Assembly: GCA_902805635.1 (NCBI GenBank)
Contig: CADCTC010000050.1
Span: 1 to 63,623, forward strand
Reading direction: 5' to 3'
Length of the DNA: 63,623 nt
Source: an uncultured Chloroflexota bacterium
GTDB lineage: Bacteria > Chloroflexota > UBA11872 > UBA12225
Shown here: positions 24,332 to 33,604 of the stretch, piece after piece
How the letters are laid out: every line of letters begins with the position of its first letter
Numbering within the stretch: position 1 is the first letter of the stretch
Position numbers and translations under genes: made by a program
The notes under the pieces: model-generated
Database searches by the model: none
The model's input: the letters and a program-made list of their open reading frames with translations, nothing else
What the model was told of the DNA's origin: nothing

Positions 24332-26011
24332 ATGCTCATCGCAGTGACCGATGCGGAGCCGCGGGACTTGCAGCGCGGCCTGGCGGCCTGGCAGGCATAT
24401 CTGCTGGTATTCGCCGCCAGCCTATGCACGCTGGTCATAGAGATCGTCGCCGGTCGGGTGCTGGCCCCCACAATCGGCGTTTCACTGTATACCTGGACTA
24501 GCGTCATCGGCGTGGTGCTGGCCGGCGCCGCTGCCGGCAGCTGGGCGGGTGGCGCGGCGGCGCGCCGGAACGCCTCGGCGGGGACGCTGGCGATGGTGCT
24601 CTTCGCCGCTGGGGCCACTGCCCTGCTGGCGGCGCTCGTCAGCCGCACTGTGCCCCTGAATGCAGTCTTGCCGGCGCTGCCGCCGCTGCCACGCGTGCTC
24701 GTGCTGGTGACCGGCTTTTTCTTCGTTCCTTGCGCCCTGCTTGGCGCCGTGACGCCGCTAGTCGCGCAGCTCGTGCTGCGCGACCGGGCCCAGGCTGGCG
24801 CGGTTGTGGGCCGGTTGGGCGCAGCCGGCGCTCTCGGCAGCATCGCCGGCACGTTCCTGGCCGGTTTTCTCCTCATCCCCCTGTTTGGATCGCGCACCAT
24901 CCTCACCGCCGTCGCCGGTGTCCTGGTGCTCCTGGCGCTGCTCATCCTTGTCCTCGCTTCCCGCGGTACAGACAACGCCGCCAACACCGAGCGCCGGTTG
25001 CGCAATATCGGCGTGATCGTGGCGGCACTCGCCGTGGGTGCTGGCGGCGGCCTCACCCTGACGCAGGATGTGAATGCCTGCCTGCGCGAGACCGCGTACT
25101 ACTGTGCTCGCCTCGACTGGGGATCGGTCGGGACGACCGACTATGGAACGCTCATACACGACCGCGCCATCCAGGGTTACACCTCCCCCGTTGAGCCGCG
25201 TCTCCTGGTGGCGGCCTATACGCAGGGCCTTGCGGAAGTGGCGATGTACCAGGCCGAACGCGCCAGCTCGTCAGCGGCAAGCGCCGGCCAGCCTCTTGGC
25301 AGTCCTGCGCTAGACCGTGAGGGCAGTGACCCACCGCGCGCGCCACTTCGCACCCTGTTCGTTGGTGGTGGCAGCTATACGCTGCCGCTCTACTTTGCAG
25401 CGGTGCTGCCGGGCAGTGTCCTTCACGTGCTCGAGATCGATCCCGGCGTGACTGCCACCGCGGTGCAGCATCTCGGTCTTGCGCCCGCCCTCGAGCTCGG
25501 CGCAGTGAACGTTAGCCACGGCGACGCGCGTCTGGCAATCACCCAGCTTCCGGACGGCCAGTTCGACCTGGTGATTGGCGATGCCTTTAGCGACCTCTCG
25601 GTGCCCTGGCACCTCGCGACCATCGAGTTCGGGCGCGAGGTCCGTCGCGTCCTCGGGGCGGACGGTATCTACGCGGTGAACGTGATCGACCAGTGGCCAC
25701 GCGGCGCTTACCTCGGCGCGTTCGTCCGCACGCTGGGAGAGGTGTTCCCCCACGTCGCGCTGATGCGCGTCCAGGACTGGGATGAAGACCGCTCGATGAA
25801 CTGGATCGTGATCGGCGCCAATCAGCCGCTTGGCCAGCAGCGCCTGGAGGCGGTTCGCCGTCCCGCTCCGGGCGGCGCAGAGCCCGCTCGCGGCCGGTTG
25901 GTGAGCGCTGTCGAGCTGGAGCGCTGGCTGGCCGCCCTCAGGTCGCCGGTGCTCACCGATGACTATGCGCCGGTTGACGCGCTACTGGCGCCTATCTACC
26001 TTGGCCGATAG
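24332..26011 (+). CDS. Fused MFS-like membrane / spermidine synthase-like protein
   Basis: 559 residues. The N-terminal 240 residues carry about eight hydrophobic helices, beginning LLVFAASLCTLVIEIVAGR, the E and R of which are conserved in this family. The C-terminal half is a spermidine synthase-like Rossmann domain: FVGGGSYTLPLYF, VLEIDPGVTATA, HGDARLAITQ, VIGDAFSD and the end LTDDYAPVDALLAP. True spermidine synthases have GGGDG; here it is GGGSY, so aminopropyl transfer is doubtful. The family is widespread and its substrate is unknown. It converges on a binding protein gene across a strong bidirectional hairpin. Confidence 0.85.
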   Translation: MLIAVTDAEPRDLQRGLAAWQAYLLVFAASLCTLVIEIVAGRVLAPTIGVSLYTWTSVIGVVLAGAAAGSWAGGAAARRNASAGTLAMVLFAAGATALLAALVSRTVPLNAVLPALPPLPRVLVLVTGFFFVPCALLGAVTPLVAQLVLRDRAQAGAVVGRLGAAGALGSIAGTFLAGFLLIPLFGSRTILTAVAGVLVLLALLILVLASRGTDNAANTERRLRNIGVIVAALAVGAGGGLTLTQDVNACLRETAYYCARLDWGSVGTTDYGTLIHDRAIQGYTSPVEPRLLVAAYTQGLAEVAMYQAERASSSAASAGQPLGSPALDREGSDPPRAPLRTLFVGGGSYTLPLYFAAVLPGSVLHVLEIDPGVTATAVQHLGLAPALELGAVNVSHGDARLAITQLPDGQFDLVIGDAFSDLSVPWHLATIEFGREVRRVLGADGIYAVNVIDQWPRGAYLGAFVRTLGEVFPHVALMRVQDWDEDRSMNWIVIGANQPLGQQRLEAVRRPAPGGAEPARGRLVSAVELERWLAALRSPVLTDDYAPVDALLAPIYLGR

Positions 26012-26026
26012 GCGTCGCGCGCTGAC

Positions 26027-26061
26027 GGTGTCTCGCTGCCCAGCTGCGGCAGCGAGACACC
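26027..26061. terminator. Bidirectional terminator hairpin
   Basis: A perfect 14-base stem GGTGTCTCGCTGCC / GGCAGCGAGACACC with a CAGCTGC loop lies between the convergent MFS/spermidine synthase and binding protein genes. Neither side has a long T run. Confidence 0.65.
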
Positions 26062-26117
26062 GCTCTGTCGGGCCGACCACACACCTGAGGCTGATAGGCT
26101 GACCGCTCCGTCTTCGG

Positions 26118-27482
26118 TTAGACAAAACCTTCGCGTGCCTTGGCCATGATTGCGTCGAAGTTCGGCATCGCTTGCTGGAGCGCTTGCTCGTTGCTGGTGT
26201 CGCCCTTCCAGGCCGGCGTGAGTGTCTGACCAATGGCCGTGTTGAGTTCCGCCCACCGGTAGTTGGCCGGCTGGTGCCACGCGGACGCCTGCTCCATTAG
26301 GTCCACCCAGGGCGTGTGTGCTTTCATGTCGCTGGCCAGCTTAGGGTGGCGCAGTACGCTCTTGCGCAATCCAGGCCGGCTGGCGCCGGAGAGGATGGCA
26401 GGGAGCTGCACGTCCGGCTCCATGATGAACCGCAAGAACTGCCAGGCAGCATCCGGCGCCTTGCTTCCGGACCACATGGTCATGCCATTGACGACCAGCT
26501 GAGACCCGACCTTGCCAGTAGTGCCCTTCGGGAGCAGCACCATGCCCCACTTGAACTTCCCGGCGATCTTCGCCTCGCCTGGAGTGAACTGCCCGCCATA
26601 CCCCTGCTGCCACAGCGCCAGCCGCCCCTGGGCAAACAGGTCCGCGTCAGGCACGGGACCGCCGAGTGGCGGCGCGACGCGGTGGCGCACGAAGAAGTCG
26701 CGGTACATGTTCAGCGCCGCCAGGCCACCCGGACTGGAAACGATGAACTTCTTTCCCTCCTTGTCGAGCCAGTCCGCACCATTGCCGCGTACGGCGCCGA
26801 TCTGGCCCAGGTAGTCAGGCGGGTATGGCTTGAACCCATAGACGTCGCCGTTGGGGTCGCCGTTCACGCGTGAGACCGCTTTCGCCACCTCCGTCAGCTT
26901 GTCCCAGGTCCAACTGGCGTCTGGGGCTTTCTGTCCCGCCTTGGTCAGCAGGTCCTCGTTGTAGAGCAGCCCCTGGTAGCCAGGATGGCCTCCCCACGGT
27001 AGACCGAACAGCTTACCTTCGTGCCGCAGCGAGTCCAGGCCGGCCGGGACGTAATCCTTGAAGTCGTATTTATCTGAGCGTGCGAGTGGCTCTAGCTCCT
27101 TCATCACGCCGCGCGACGCGAGCGCGCTGAAGCCGCCGTTACTGGCCCACACCACGTCGCCCAGATCCTTGCCGAGGTGACCAGTGACCACCTTCGCCCA
27201 GTAGTCGGGCTCGCCTCCGAGTGAGGCGTGCTCCACCTTGATGTTCTCGTGCTGCTTGGCGAAGGCCGGAATGATGACCTGCTCCATCCCGGTACCATCG
27301 CCGCCGCCCCGCGTGATGACGCTGATCCGCGCCGGAGCGGTGGTCTTCTGCGCCCCGCCACCCGCATCCGGCGCGCCGCACGCCGCCAGCGCCAGAACCG
27401 CGCTCCCGGCGGCGCGGCCGGTAACCCCACGTCGCGTCAGGCGCGACCCCCGCGCTGTCGCCGGTGCCCCTGTACTGTCCAT
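26118..27482 (-). CDS. Sugar-type ABC transporter substrate-binding lipoprotein, Tat-like signal (orphan 1)
   Basis: 454 residues from the ATG at 27482, which has AGGAGGGG seven bases upstream. The signal LTRRGVTGRAAGSAVLALAAC has a twin-Arg motif and a lipobox ending in Cys. The mature protein follows the family 1 layout (PAFAKQHENIKVEHASLGG, DVVWASNGGF, GLPWGGHPGYQGLLYNEDLL, LWQQGYGGQF, SGSKAPDAAWQFLRFIM). Such proteins deliver sugars to MalFG-type permeases. No permease or ATPase is adjacent; instead a zinc-type dehydrogenase lies upstream. It is one of three similar orphan proteins within 7.4 kb. Confidence 0.88.
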   Translation of the reverse strand: MDSTGAPATARGSRLTRRGVTGRAAGSAVLALAACGAPDAGGGAQKTTAPARISVITRGGGDGTGMEQVIIPAFAKQHENIKVEHASLGGEPDYWAKVVTGHLGKDLGDVVWASNGGFSALASRGVMKELEPLARSDKYDFKDYVPAGLDSLRHEGKLFGLPWGGHPGYQGLLYNEDLLTKAGQKAPDASWTWDKLTEVAKAVSRVNGDPNGDVYGFKPYPPDYLGQIGAVRGNGADWLDKEGKKFIVSSPGGLAALNMYRDFFVRHRVAPPLGGPVPDADLFAQGRLALWQQGYGGQFTPGEAKIAGKFKWGMVLLPKGTTGKVGSQLVVNGMTMWSGSKAPDAAWQFLRFIMEPDVQLPAILSGASRPGLRKSVLRHPKLASDMKAHTPWVDLMEQASAWHQPANYRWAELNTAIGQTLTPAWKGDTSNEQALQQAMPNFDAIMAKAREGFV

Positions 27483-27723
27483 CTGAACCCCTCCTGCGCG
27501 CCCGAACGCGCGGTCTTGCCTCCGCAGGCCGCGCCCCATATAAGGGTGCCTACGATGCGTCAGCCTATCACGCAGTGGCTCGCCGCGCCAGGCGAGTGAG
27601 TAGGGAACCCACGACGCATTCCGTTCGAGAACGTGCATGGATGTGGGGCCCAAGCGGAAGCATTCATGTTGCCCCGCCGGTGCACGCCCTACTCCAGGCT
27701 CCCAAGGTCTCACAGTTGGTCCC

Positions 27724-28761
27724 TCAGCCGAACCGCACGCCCAGCTTCACACTTGTGGATGAGTCCGCGTCGATCATCCGGTACGCGTCCGGCGTCTCTT
27801 CGAACGGCACGATGGGGTCAACGATCCCGTCGTGCTTCAGCCGGCCGGTGCGCAGAAGTGTCTCGGCCAGGCCGACGATCCGCTCGTGGTCCCAGCCGTA
27901 ATCGCGCAGCGGCAGGCTCACCGTCCGACAAGAAATCAAGTTGATCGCGTTCCAGTGGAACTCATCGCCCAGGTTGAGCTGGCTCGCCGTCTTCCCGTAG
28001 GCGGCGATCACCGCCACTGTGCCGGAGTACTTGGTGGAGCGGATCGCCTGGTGCAGCGCGCGTGAGTTGCCGCTGACTTCCAGAGACACATCGGCTCCCA
28101 GCTTGCCGGTGTGCTGGTGAATCTCCAGGCCCACGTCGCCATGCGTAGGGTCGAGCACCATGTCCGCGCCTAGGCGTTGCGCCAGCTCCCGGCGGTGTGG
28201 CACCGGATCGGCGGCGATAACCAGCTCGGCGCCGGAGAGCTTGCAGAGCTGCACGGCGAATAAGCCAATTGCGCCCAGTCCGAATATGGCCACCCGATCG
28301 CCGACCCGCACGTGCGCGTCGCGCATCGCCAGCGCCGCGTCCACCGGGTCGGTACACACCGCCGCTTCAGGACTCATATCCGCGGGTAGCGGCGCCAGGC
28401 GCTCCACCGGCGCCACCTGGACATCGCGCAGCGGCAGGTGACCGTACACGCGGTCGCCAACGGAGAAGCCCTCCACACCCTCTCCGACAGCATCCACCCG
28501 CCCCACGACGATGTTGCCCAGCGGGAGGGGAAAGCCACGGCTGGCAACCTGGTCGGGCTCTTTGGGCACCAGCATCCGCAGCTCGCGGTCGTAGCGGTGC
28601 GTGTTGAAGATCGCCTCCCCGCGGTACCCCATCATCTCAGTGCCGTGCTTGGCGGCGCCAAACTCGGCCACCACCCGCACGGTGCCCGGCCTAACCGGCC
28701 CCGGCTGGTACTCCCTCAGCACCGGCGTCCGCGCCTCCACCGCTACCAGCTCACGTGCCAT
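27724..28761 (-). CDS. MDR-family alcohol/polyol-type dehydrogenase
   Basis: 345 residues of the medium-chain dehydrogenase fold. GNIVVGRVDAVGEGVEGFSV and GDRVYGHLPL mark the N-terminal GroES-like part and FGLGAIGLFAVQLCKLSGAE the NAD-binding Rossmann loop, with the acidic AADP after beta-2. The usual catalytic-zinc Cys is replaced (EFGAAKHGTEMMG), and the four-Cys structural zinc loop is absent, so it may be a zinc-independent or divergent member. The substrate is probably a sugar alcohol or sugar. It lies upstream of the orphan sugar-binding protein on the same strand, 241 bases apart, which may indicate linked function. Confidence 0.82.
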   Translation of the reverse strand: MARELVAVEARTPVLREYQPGPVRPGTVRVVAEFGAAKHGTEMMGYRGEAIFNTHRYDRELRMLVPKEPDQVASRGFPLPLGNIVVGRVDAVGEGVEGFSVGDRVYGHLPLRDVQVAPVERLAPLPADMSPEAAVCTDPVDAALAMRDAHVRVGDRVAIFGLGAIGLFAVQLCKLSGAELVIAADPVPHRRELAQRLGADMVLDPTHGDVGLEIHQHTGKLGADVSLEVSGNSRALHQAIRSTKYSGTVAVIAAYGKTASQLNLGDEFHWNAINLISCRTVSLPLRDYGWDHERIVGLAETLLRTGRLKHDGIVDPIVPFEETPDAYRMIDADSSTSVKLGVRFG

Positions 28762-28874
28762 CGCTCATCTCCAAGTACTGGACTTGCTGGGCCAGGATAC
28801 CGTCACGGTACCCGACGTTGCCCCGTCGCCCCGGCGTCGGAGTACCGGTCCGTATTGGTGGTTGGGTGGATTGG

Positions 28875-29462
28875 TCAGCCGCCGAGTGCGCCGGCCGCGT
28901 GCAGCGCGGCGACGGCGCTGACGCCGGCCACGTACAGTGCCTCGCCAAACCCGCCGCTCCTGATGGCGACCGACCGGGGGATCCCGGCCCGCACGCGTGT
29001 GGCCGGCCAGAACAGCGGTACGCCGCGTCGCGTCGCCATGTCCGCCAACAAGTGGGCGGCGTAGCCCCACCCGATGACCATGCCCAGACCGGCGCCTCCA
29101 AGTGCCCGGCCAAGGTACTCCGCGCCCATCCCAACCACGATCAGCGCCGCCAGCGAGTGCAGTGCTCCCCGATGGCCGAACGTCTCGCGCAGCGCCAAGG
29201 AGGGAATGAGGAGCGGCCGGAAATACCGCCAGGCGCCGCGCGTGCCGGCCGGTTGGAGCCGCGCGAGCAGCGCGCCGGGGTGGTCCAGGTCGGGCAGCAG
29301 CGCACCCAACGCCACTACGGCCAGGCTGCCCAACGCAGGTGGCAGTTCCGCGCCGAAAGGCACATGCGGCGCGGTCACCACCACGCTCCCCAGAATCAGC
29401 GGCCGCCACCAGACTCCCGCCCACAGCGCCCCGGCGATCACGACGTGCGTCCGTCCGAGCAT
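28875..29462 (-). CDS. YdjM-like metal-dependent hydrolase family membrane protein (DUF457)
   Basis: 195 residues. GRTHVVIAGA, GALLPDLDHPGALLA, FGHRGALHSL and GYAAHLLADMATRRGVPLFWP are the conserved pieces of this integral membrane family, whose His and Asp residues line a putative metal site between four or five hydrophobic helices. The exact reaction is not established; E. coli YdjM is LexA-regulated. It lies between the zinc-type dehydrogenase and the second orphan binding protein, all on the minus strand. Confidence 0.85.
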   Translation of the reverse strand: MLGRTHVVIAGALWAGVWWRPLILGSVVVTAPHVPFGAELPPALGSLAVVALGALLPDLDHPGALLARLQPAGTRGAWRYFRPLLIPSLALRETFGHRGALHSLAALIVVGMGAEYLGRALGGAGLGMVIGWGYAAHLLADMATRRGVPLFWPATRVRAGIPRSVAIRSGGFGEALYVAGVSAVAALHAAGALGG

Positions 29463-29535
29463 GGCCGTTCCAGATTACTGACGCAGCGCGCGACAGTGCC
29501 GTGAACTGACGCGGAGTACGTCACTTGGAGGCCGG

Positions 29536-30888
29536 CTATTTCTCCAGCACCGGTGAGATCTCGCGGCCGAGCGCGGCGGCCGCGTCTTTGGGCGTGCGCT
29601 GGCCATTGTTCATCTCGTTCAATACCTTGGTCGCGATCGGCACGACGTTGGCGGTATAGCCGACCGGGAACGTGACCACCGGCGACACCTTGATCCACTC
29701 CATAATGTTGGCGCGGGTGTCAGGCGGCGCGGTGCCCTCCTTGATGTAGGTGTCCAGGTAGCTCTTGCGCACGGTCGGCCAGCCGTGGTGCTCCATCCAG
29801 AACCGATTGGCGTCCTTACCGCTGTACTCTCCGGCAATCGCCCAGGCCCCCTCAGGGTTCTTGCTCCCCGTCACCACACCGACTTGGTGCACGAACTGGA
29901 ACGTCATTGGCGCAGCCGGGCCCTGCACCACCGGCCCGGTGTCCCACTGCGTGCCTGTCTGCAGCTTGCGAAGGTTCTGCGCGCGCGCTGCATTGTGCAG
30001 CATCATGGCGATGGTGCCCTCCGACTCGTGCATGTCGATGGTGCCGGTGTCCGGGCCGTACTTGCGTCTGGCAACGAGGTCGAATGCGTACTCGATCCCC
30101 GCGGTCGCCTGCGGTGAGTCGAGCAGGCACTTCGTGTGGTCTGGGTCCAGGAACTTGCCGCCAAACCCGTAAACGTGGGTCAGCACGTCAAACCAACCGC
30201 GCGTGACGAACAGCCCGTAGATCTGCTTTTCGCCGCGGCCAAACGTGAGCTTCTGCGTCATCTCCTCCAGCTGCTTGTAGTCGACCTTGGCAGGGGCGCC
30301 GGGCCGTGTCGGCAGCGGGACGCCACGCTCCTGGAGCAGCGCTTTGTTGAACCACCACCCGCGCACAGCTACCTCGCGCGGCAGCCCCAGCGTCTTGCCT
30401 TTGCGCACCGACCCTTGTTGCCAGATCGGCAGCCAATCGTCCACGTCGATCTTCTTCGCGTCGCGCTTCAGAAACTGGTCGAGCGGCTGGTAGAAGCGGC
30501 TGGTATCTCCGAAGAAAGGCGCGGTGATGGACGACATGTCTGGGGGCGTGCCGCCCGCCGTCGCGACCGTCAGCTTCTGTGGCTGCTCGGCCTGTGGCGT
30601 GTCTACCCACTCCACCTGGATGTTCGGGTGCTTACGCGCGAAGAGCTCCTTCAGCTGTGGCGCTGCCGGTGAGTTCTGGTAGAGCTTCCAGAATTCCACC
30701 TTGCCTGCGCCGGTCGAGCTCGGCGGCGCCGCTTTCTGGTCGGCGCAGCCGGCCAGGGCGCCGCCCGTGGCGCCGATGCTTGTCGCTGTCGCGACTGCGC
30801 GCGCGAACGAGCGGCGCGTCGTGGCTCCGCGACCTCCGTTCCCGCCTCTCGCCTGCGCCATCACTTCGCCGGCGCTGTGTTGGGCCAT
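29536..30888 (-). CDS. Sugar-type ABC transporter substrate-binding lipoprotein, Tat signal (orphan 2)
   Basis: 450 residues from the ATG at 30888, preceded by AGGAGGGACC. The twin-arginine segment ATTRRSFARAVATATSIGAT and the lipobox LAGC mark a Tat-exported lipoprotein. The mature part has KVEFWKLYQNSPAAPQLKEL, ARKHPNIQVEWVDTP, DMSSITAPFFGD, RGWWFNKALLQERG and YSGKDANRFWMEHHGWPTV, typical of family 1 sugar-binding proteins. It is followed downstream by nothing transport-related and preceded by serC 44 bases upstream. It has no permease or ATPase neighbour. Confidence 0.88.
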   Translation of the reverse strand: MAQHSAGEVMAQARGGNGGRGATTRRSFARAVATATSIGATGGALAGCADQKAAPPSSTGAGKVEFWKLYQNSPAAPQLKELFARKHPNIQVEWVDTPQAEQPQKLTVATAGGTPPDMSSITAPFFGDTSRFYQPLDQFLKRDAKKIDVDDWLPIWQQGSVRKGKTLGLPREVAVRGWWFNKALLQERGVPLPTRPGAPAKVDYKQLEEMTQKLTFGRGEKQIYGLFVTRGWFDVLTHVYGFGGKFLDPDHTKCLLDSPQATAGIEYAFDLVARRKYGPDTGTIDMHESEGTIAMMLHNAARAQNLRKLQTGTQWDTGPVVQGPAAPMTFQFVHQVGVVTGSKNPEGAWAIAGEYSGKDANRFWMEHHGWPTVRKSYLDTYIKEGTAPPDTRANIMEWIKVSPVVTFPVGYTANVVPIATKVLNEMNNGQRTPKDAAAALGREISPVLEK

Positions 30889-30932
30889 GGTCCCTCCTGG
30901 TGTGAGTGTGCCCCGCGTAGATGATCCTAGTG

Positions 30933-32048
30933 CTACCCGGCGCGCCGCGCGAAGTCGTCCATGAAGCCGGCCAACGTGCGCGCCCACTCCACCGGGACGG
31001 CATTGTAGAGCGAGACGCGGATGCCGCCCACGCTCCGGTGCCCCTTGAGGCCGATCATGCCCTGCTGCTCGGCTTCTTTGACGAAGCGACTCTCCTGTTC
31101 CGGCGACGGAAGGCGGAACACCACGTTCATCCACGAGCGGCTGTCGCGTTCGACCGGGCAGTTGTAGACCTGCGCGTGCCGGTCGATGGCGCCGTAGATC
31201 AGGTCCGCCTTCTCCCGGTTCCAGCGCTCCACCTGCTCGAGCCCACCCGACTCCTTTACCCACTGCAGGACGCCACGCACCAGGTAGATCGCGAAAGTCG
31301 GGGGCGTGTTGTACAGCGAGTTGTTTGCGGCATAGGTTCGGTACTGGAAGATCGCGGGGATGTCCTTACGTCCCGCCTCGACGAGCTCCTTGCGCGCGAC
31401 GATGACCACCACGCCGCTGGGGCCGATGTTTTTCTGCGCCCCGGCGTAGATCATCGCGAAGCGCGAGACGTCCACCCGCCGCGAGAGCACGTCGCTTGAC
31501 ATATCGCACACGAGCGGCACGCCGCCGGGGTCGGGGAATTCAGTGAACTGCACACCGTGGATCGTCTCGTTGCTCGTCACGTGCAGGTAGGCAGCGTGTG
31601 TGTCCGCGTTGATCTCACCCGCTCGGAGCACGCGCGTGAAGGTCGCGCTTTTTCCCGCTCCGGAGGCGGTGCTTGCCGCCACGCGTACCCCGCCACCGCC
31701 CAGGGCTGCGGCTGCTTCCGCGTCGGCCAGTGCGCGCTCTCCCCAGTGGCCGGTCAGCACGTAATCCGCGCTGCGTCCCTCCGAGAGGAGGTTCATCGGG
31801 ACCTGCGCGAACTGCTGCGACGCGCCGCCCTGCAGGAACAGCACCTCGTAGCCGTCCGGGATGCCCATCAGCTGGCGCAAGAGGGAGATCGCTTCGTTGT
31901 GCACGCCCTCGTACGCTGCGCCGCGGTGGCTGTGCTCCATGATCGACATGCCGGTGCCGGCAAAGTCGATCAGCTCATCCCGCGCGCGTTCGAGCACCGG
32001 CAGCGGTAGCGCCGCCGGCCCCGGGTTGAAGTTCATGGTCCGTGTCAT
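30933..32048 (-). CDS. serC: Phosphoserine aminotransferase
   Basis: 371 residues (an ATG at 32036 would shorten it by four). [57 protein letters not shown], and the pyridoxal phosphate lysine K206 in [13 protein letters not shown] are all present. It converts 3-phosphohydroxypyruvate and glutamate to phosphoserine and 2-oxoglutarate, the second step of serine biosynthesis, and also serves in pyridoxal phosphate synthesis in some bacteria. The C-terminal [19 protein letters not shown] is the family's end signature. The gene sits between two orphan sugar-binding proteins; no serA or serB is nearby. Confidence 0.95.
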   Translation of the reverse strand: MTRTMNFNPGPAALPLPVLERARDELIDFAGTGMSIMEHSHRGAAYEGVHNEAISLLRQLMGIPDGYEVLFLQGGASQQFAQVPMNLLSEGRSADYVLTGHWGERALADAEAAAALGGGGVRVAASTASGAGKSATFTRVLRAGEINADTHAAYLHVTSNETIHGVQFTEFPDPGGVPLVCDMSSDVLSRRVDVSRFAMIYAGAQKNIGPSGVVVIVARKELVEAGRKDIPAIFQYRTYAANNSLYNTPPTFAIYLVRGVLQWVKESGGLEQVERWNREKADLIYGAIDRHAQVYNCPVERDSRSWMNVVFRLPSPEQESRFVKEAEQQGMIGLKGHRSVGGIRVSLYNAVPVEWARTLAGFMDDFARRAG

Positions 32049-32181
32049 CGGCCCAATTGTGCCGGGCGGCGTCACGCCAGCCGACCGCGCCGAGGTTCTG
32101 TGGTCGTAGGAACGACGTTCAGGACAGGCCGAGCCGGCGGCTGATGACGCGGAGCAGTCGCTCCGCGTCGAGTGGCACCGG

Positions 32182-33495
32182 TTACCTTGCTGCTGACGGA
32201 CGCGGTTGGTCGAGAAACGTCTGGATGGGGCCAACCGCCGCCGCGATCGACTGGTCTACCGACTGCGGCGCCGCTGTCCAGAGCGACTCGAACGCCTTGG
32301 GGAAGAGCGTATTGGTGAACTCCAGCATGCGCAGGTTGTATGGCAGCGCCACCAGGCCTACGCCCTCTTTCTCCACGAAGTCTTTGAACACCTTGAACAT
32401 TGGCTTGGCCACCACCGCCGGATCGCTCCAGTTGTCGGGACGGCAGCCGGGTAGCCCGATCTCCCCGAACAGCGCCTGGCCGGTCTCCTTGTTGGTCATC
32501 CACTTGTGCAGCTGCCACGCCTCATCCTTGTACCGCGTGCGCGCGAACATGCCCCACATGTCCACGTGCCCCTGCGAGCCGCGCTTGCCACCAGTCCCCT
32601 TGGGGATCAGCACGGCGTCCATCTTGAACTTGCCTGCTATCTGCTTTTCGTAGTTGAACCCGTTGCTCATCAGCGTCGTCTGCATCGCCACGTTGCCGTC
32701 GATGAAGTTCGCCTTGTCTACGCCGTTGAGCGGGTGAGCGCGGTGCTTGTGACGCAAGTCGTACAGGTACTGGAGCGCCTGCTTCGCCGGGGCCCGGTCA
32801 AACGCCACCTTCTTGCCCAGGAAGCCGGGGTCCATCAGCTCGCCGCCAAACGACCGTACCCACGGCGTGAAGTGCGCCGCCGCCGTGCTTTCGGTCTGGA
32901 TGCCCCATACCGATGCCGTTTGCATCTTGCGTGCGATCTCGGCCAGCTCGTCGTAGGTGGTCGTCAGTGTCGGCGGCTTTACGCCGGCGGTCTCGAACAG
33001 GTTGACGTTATAGAACAGCCCGATGTGGCTGGGGTGCATTAGGGACGGCAGGCCGAACAGCTTGTTGTCCACGATCTTCGCTGTGTCGACGCCAACTTGA
33101 AGGTACTGCTTGAGATCGAACTTCTCGGCGGCCGCAAGCGGCTCGACGTTCATCAAGTTGCCCAACACCGCCATCTCGAAATACGTGCCGATGCCGGTGC
33201 TCATCCAGATCACGTCGCCGGGGTCCCCTGCCGCGATCTGCGCCACCAGCTTTTCGTAGCCGGTGTCGGTCAAGATGTCCACTTTGATGTGCGGGTTCTG
33301 CTGCGTGAACTGCTCCGCCCGCTTGGGGACGTACAGCTCGGTGCGGTGGTTCAGCTTAAGCGTGACCGGCTGCTTCGCCTTGCTCGCGCTCTCGCTCGAT
33401 CCACCTGTCGTCTGCTGGCCGCACGCGGCCAGCGCGAGCGCCCCCACTCCCACCGATGTGCTACCGCCAAACCCTCTGCGTGTGATTCGTGCCAT
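32182..33495 (-). CDS. Sugar-type ABC transporter substrate-binding lipoprotein, Tat signal (orphan 3)
   Basis: 437 residues from the ATG at 33495 with GAGGGAG upstream; an ATG 12 bases earlier is an alternative. The Tat-type signal [20 protein letters not shown] continues into the lipobox ALAAC. The mature protein has [59 protein letters not shown] and [17 protein letters not shown], typical of family 1 sugar-binding proteins. It lies upstream of serC and downstream of the acetamidase gene, all in the same direction, with no transporter partner. Confidence 0.88.
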   Translation of the reverse strand: MARITRRGFGGSTSVGVGALALAACGQQTTGGSSESASKAKQPVTLKLNHRTELYVPKRAEQFTQQNPHIKVDILTDTGYEKLVAQIAAGDPGDVIWMSTGIGTYFEMAVLGNLMNVEPLAAAEKFDLKQYLQVGVDTAKIVDNKLFGLPSLMHPSHIGLFYNVNLFETAGVKPPTLTTTYDELAEIARKMQTASVWGIQTESTAAAHFTPWVRSFGGELMDPGFLGKKVAFDRAPAKQALQYLYDLRHKHRAHPLNGVDKANFIDGNVAMQTTLMSNGFNYEKQIAGKFKMDAVLIPKGTGGKRGSQGHVDMWGMFARTRYKDEAWQLHKWMTNKETGQALFGEIGLPGCRPDNWSDPAVVAKPMFKVFKDFVEKEGVGLVALPYNLRMLEFTNTLFPKAFESLWTAAPQSVDQSIAAAVGPIQTFLDQPRPSAAR

Positions 33496-33604
33496 GTGCT
33501 CCCTCATCGCGCGGCTGCTGTGTCCGCGGCTGGCACCACAATACACCGGGTTGCCCCGTTTGTCACATGGCATCCGTGGCGGGACAGCCGGGCCTGTAAC
33601 GCGG

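Noticed and set aside
24244-25056. 270-codon minus-strand frame opposite the MFS/spermidine synthase gene
   Set aside because: Ser/Arg/Thr/Pro-rich sequence with no family; the plus strand has a full two-domain protein.
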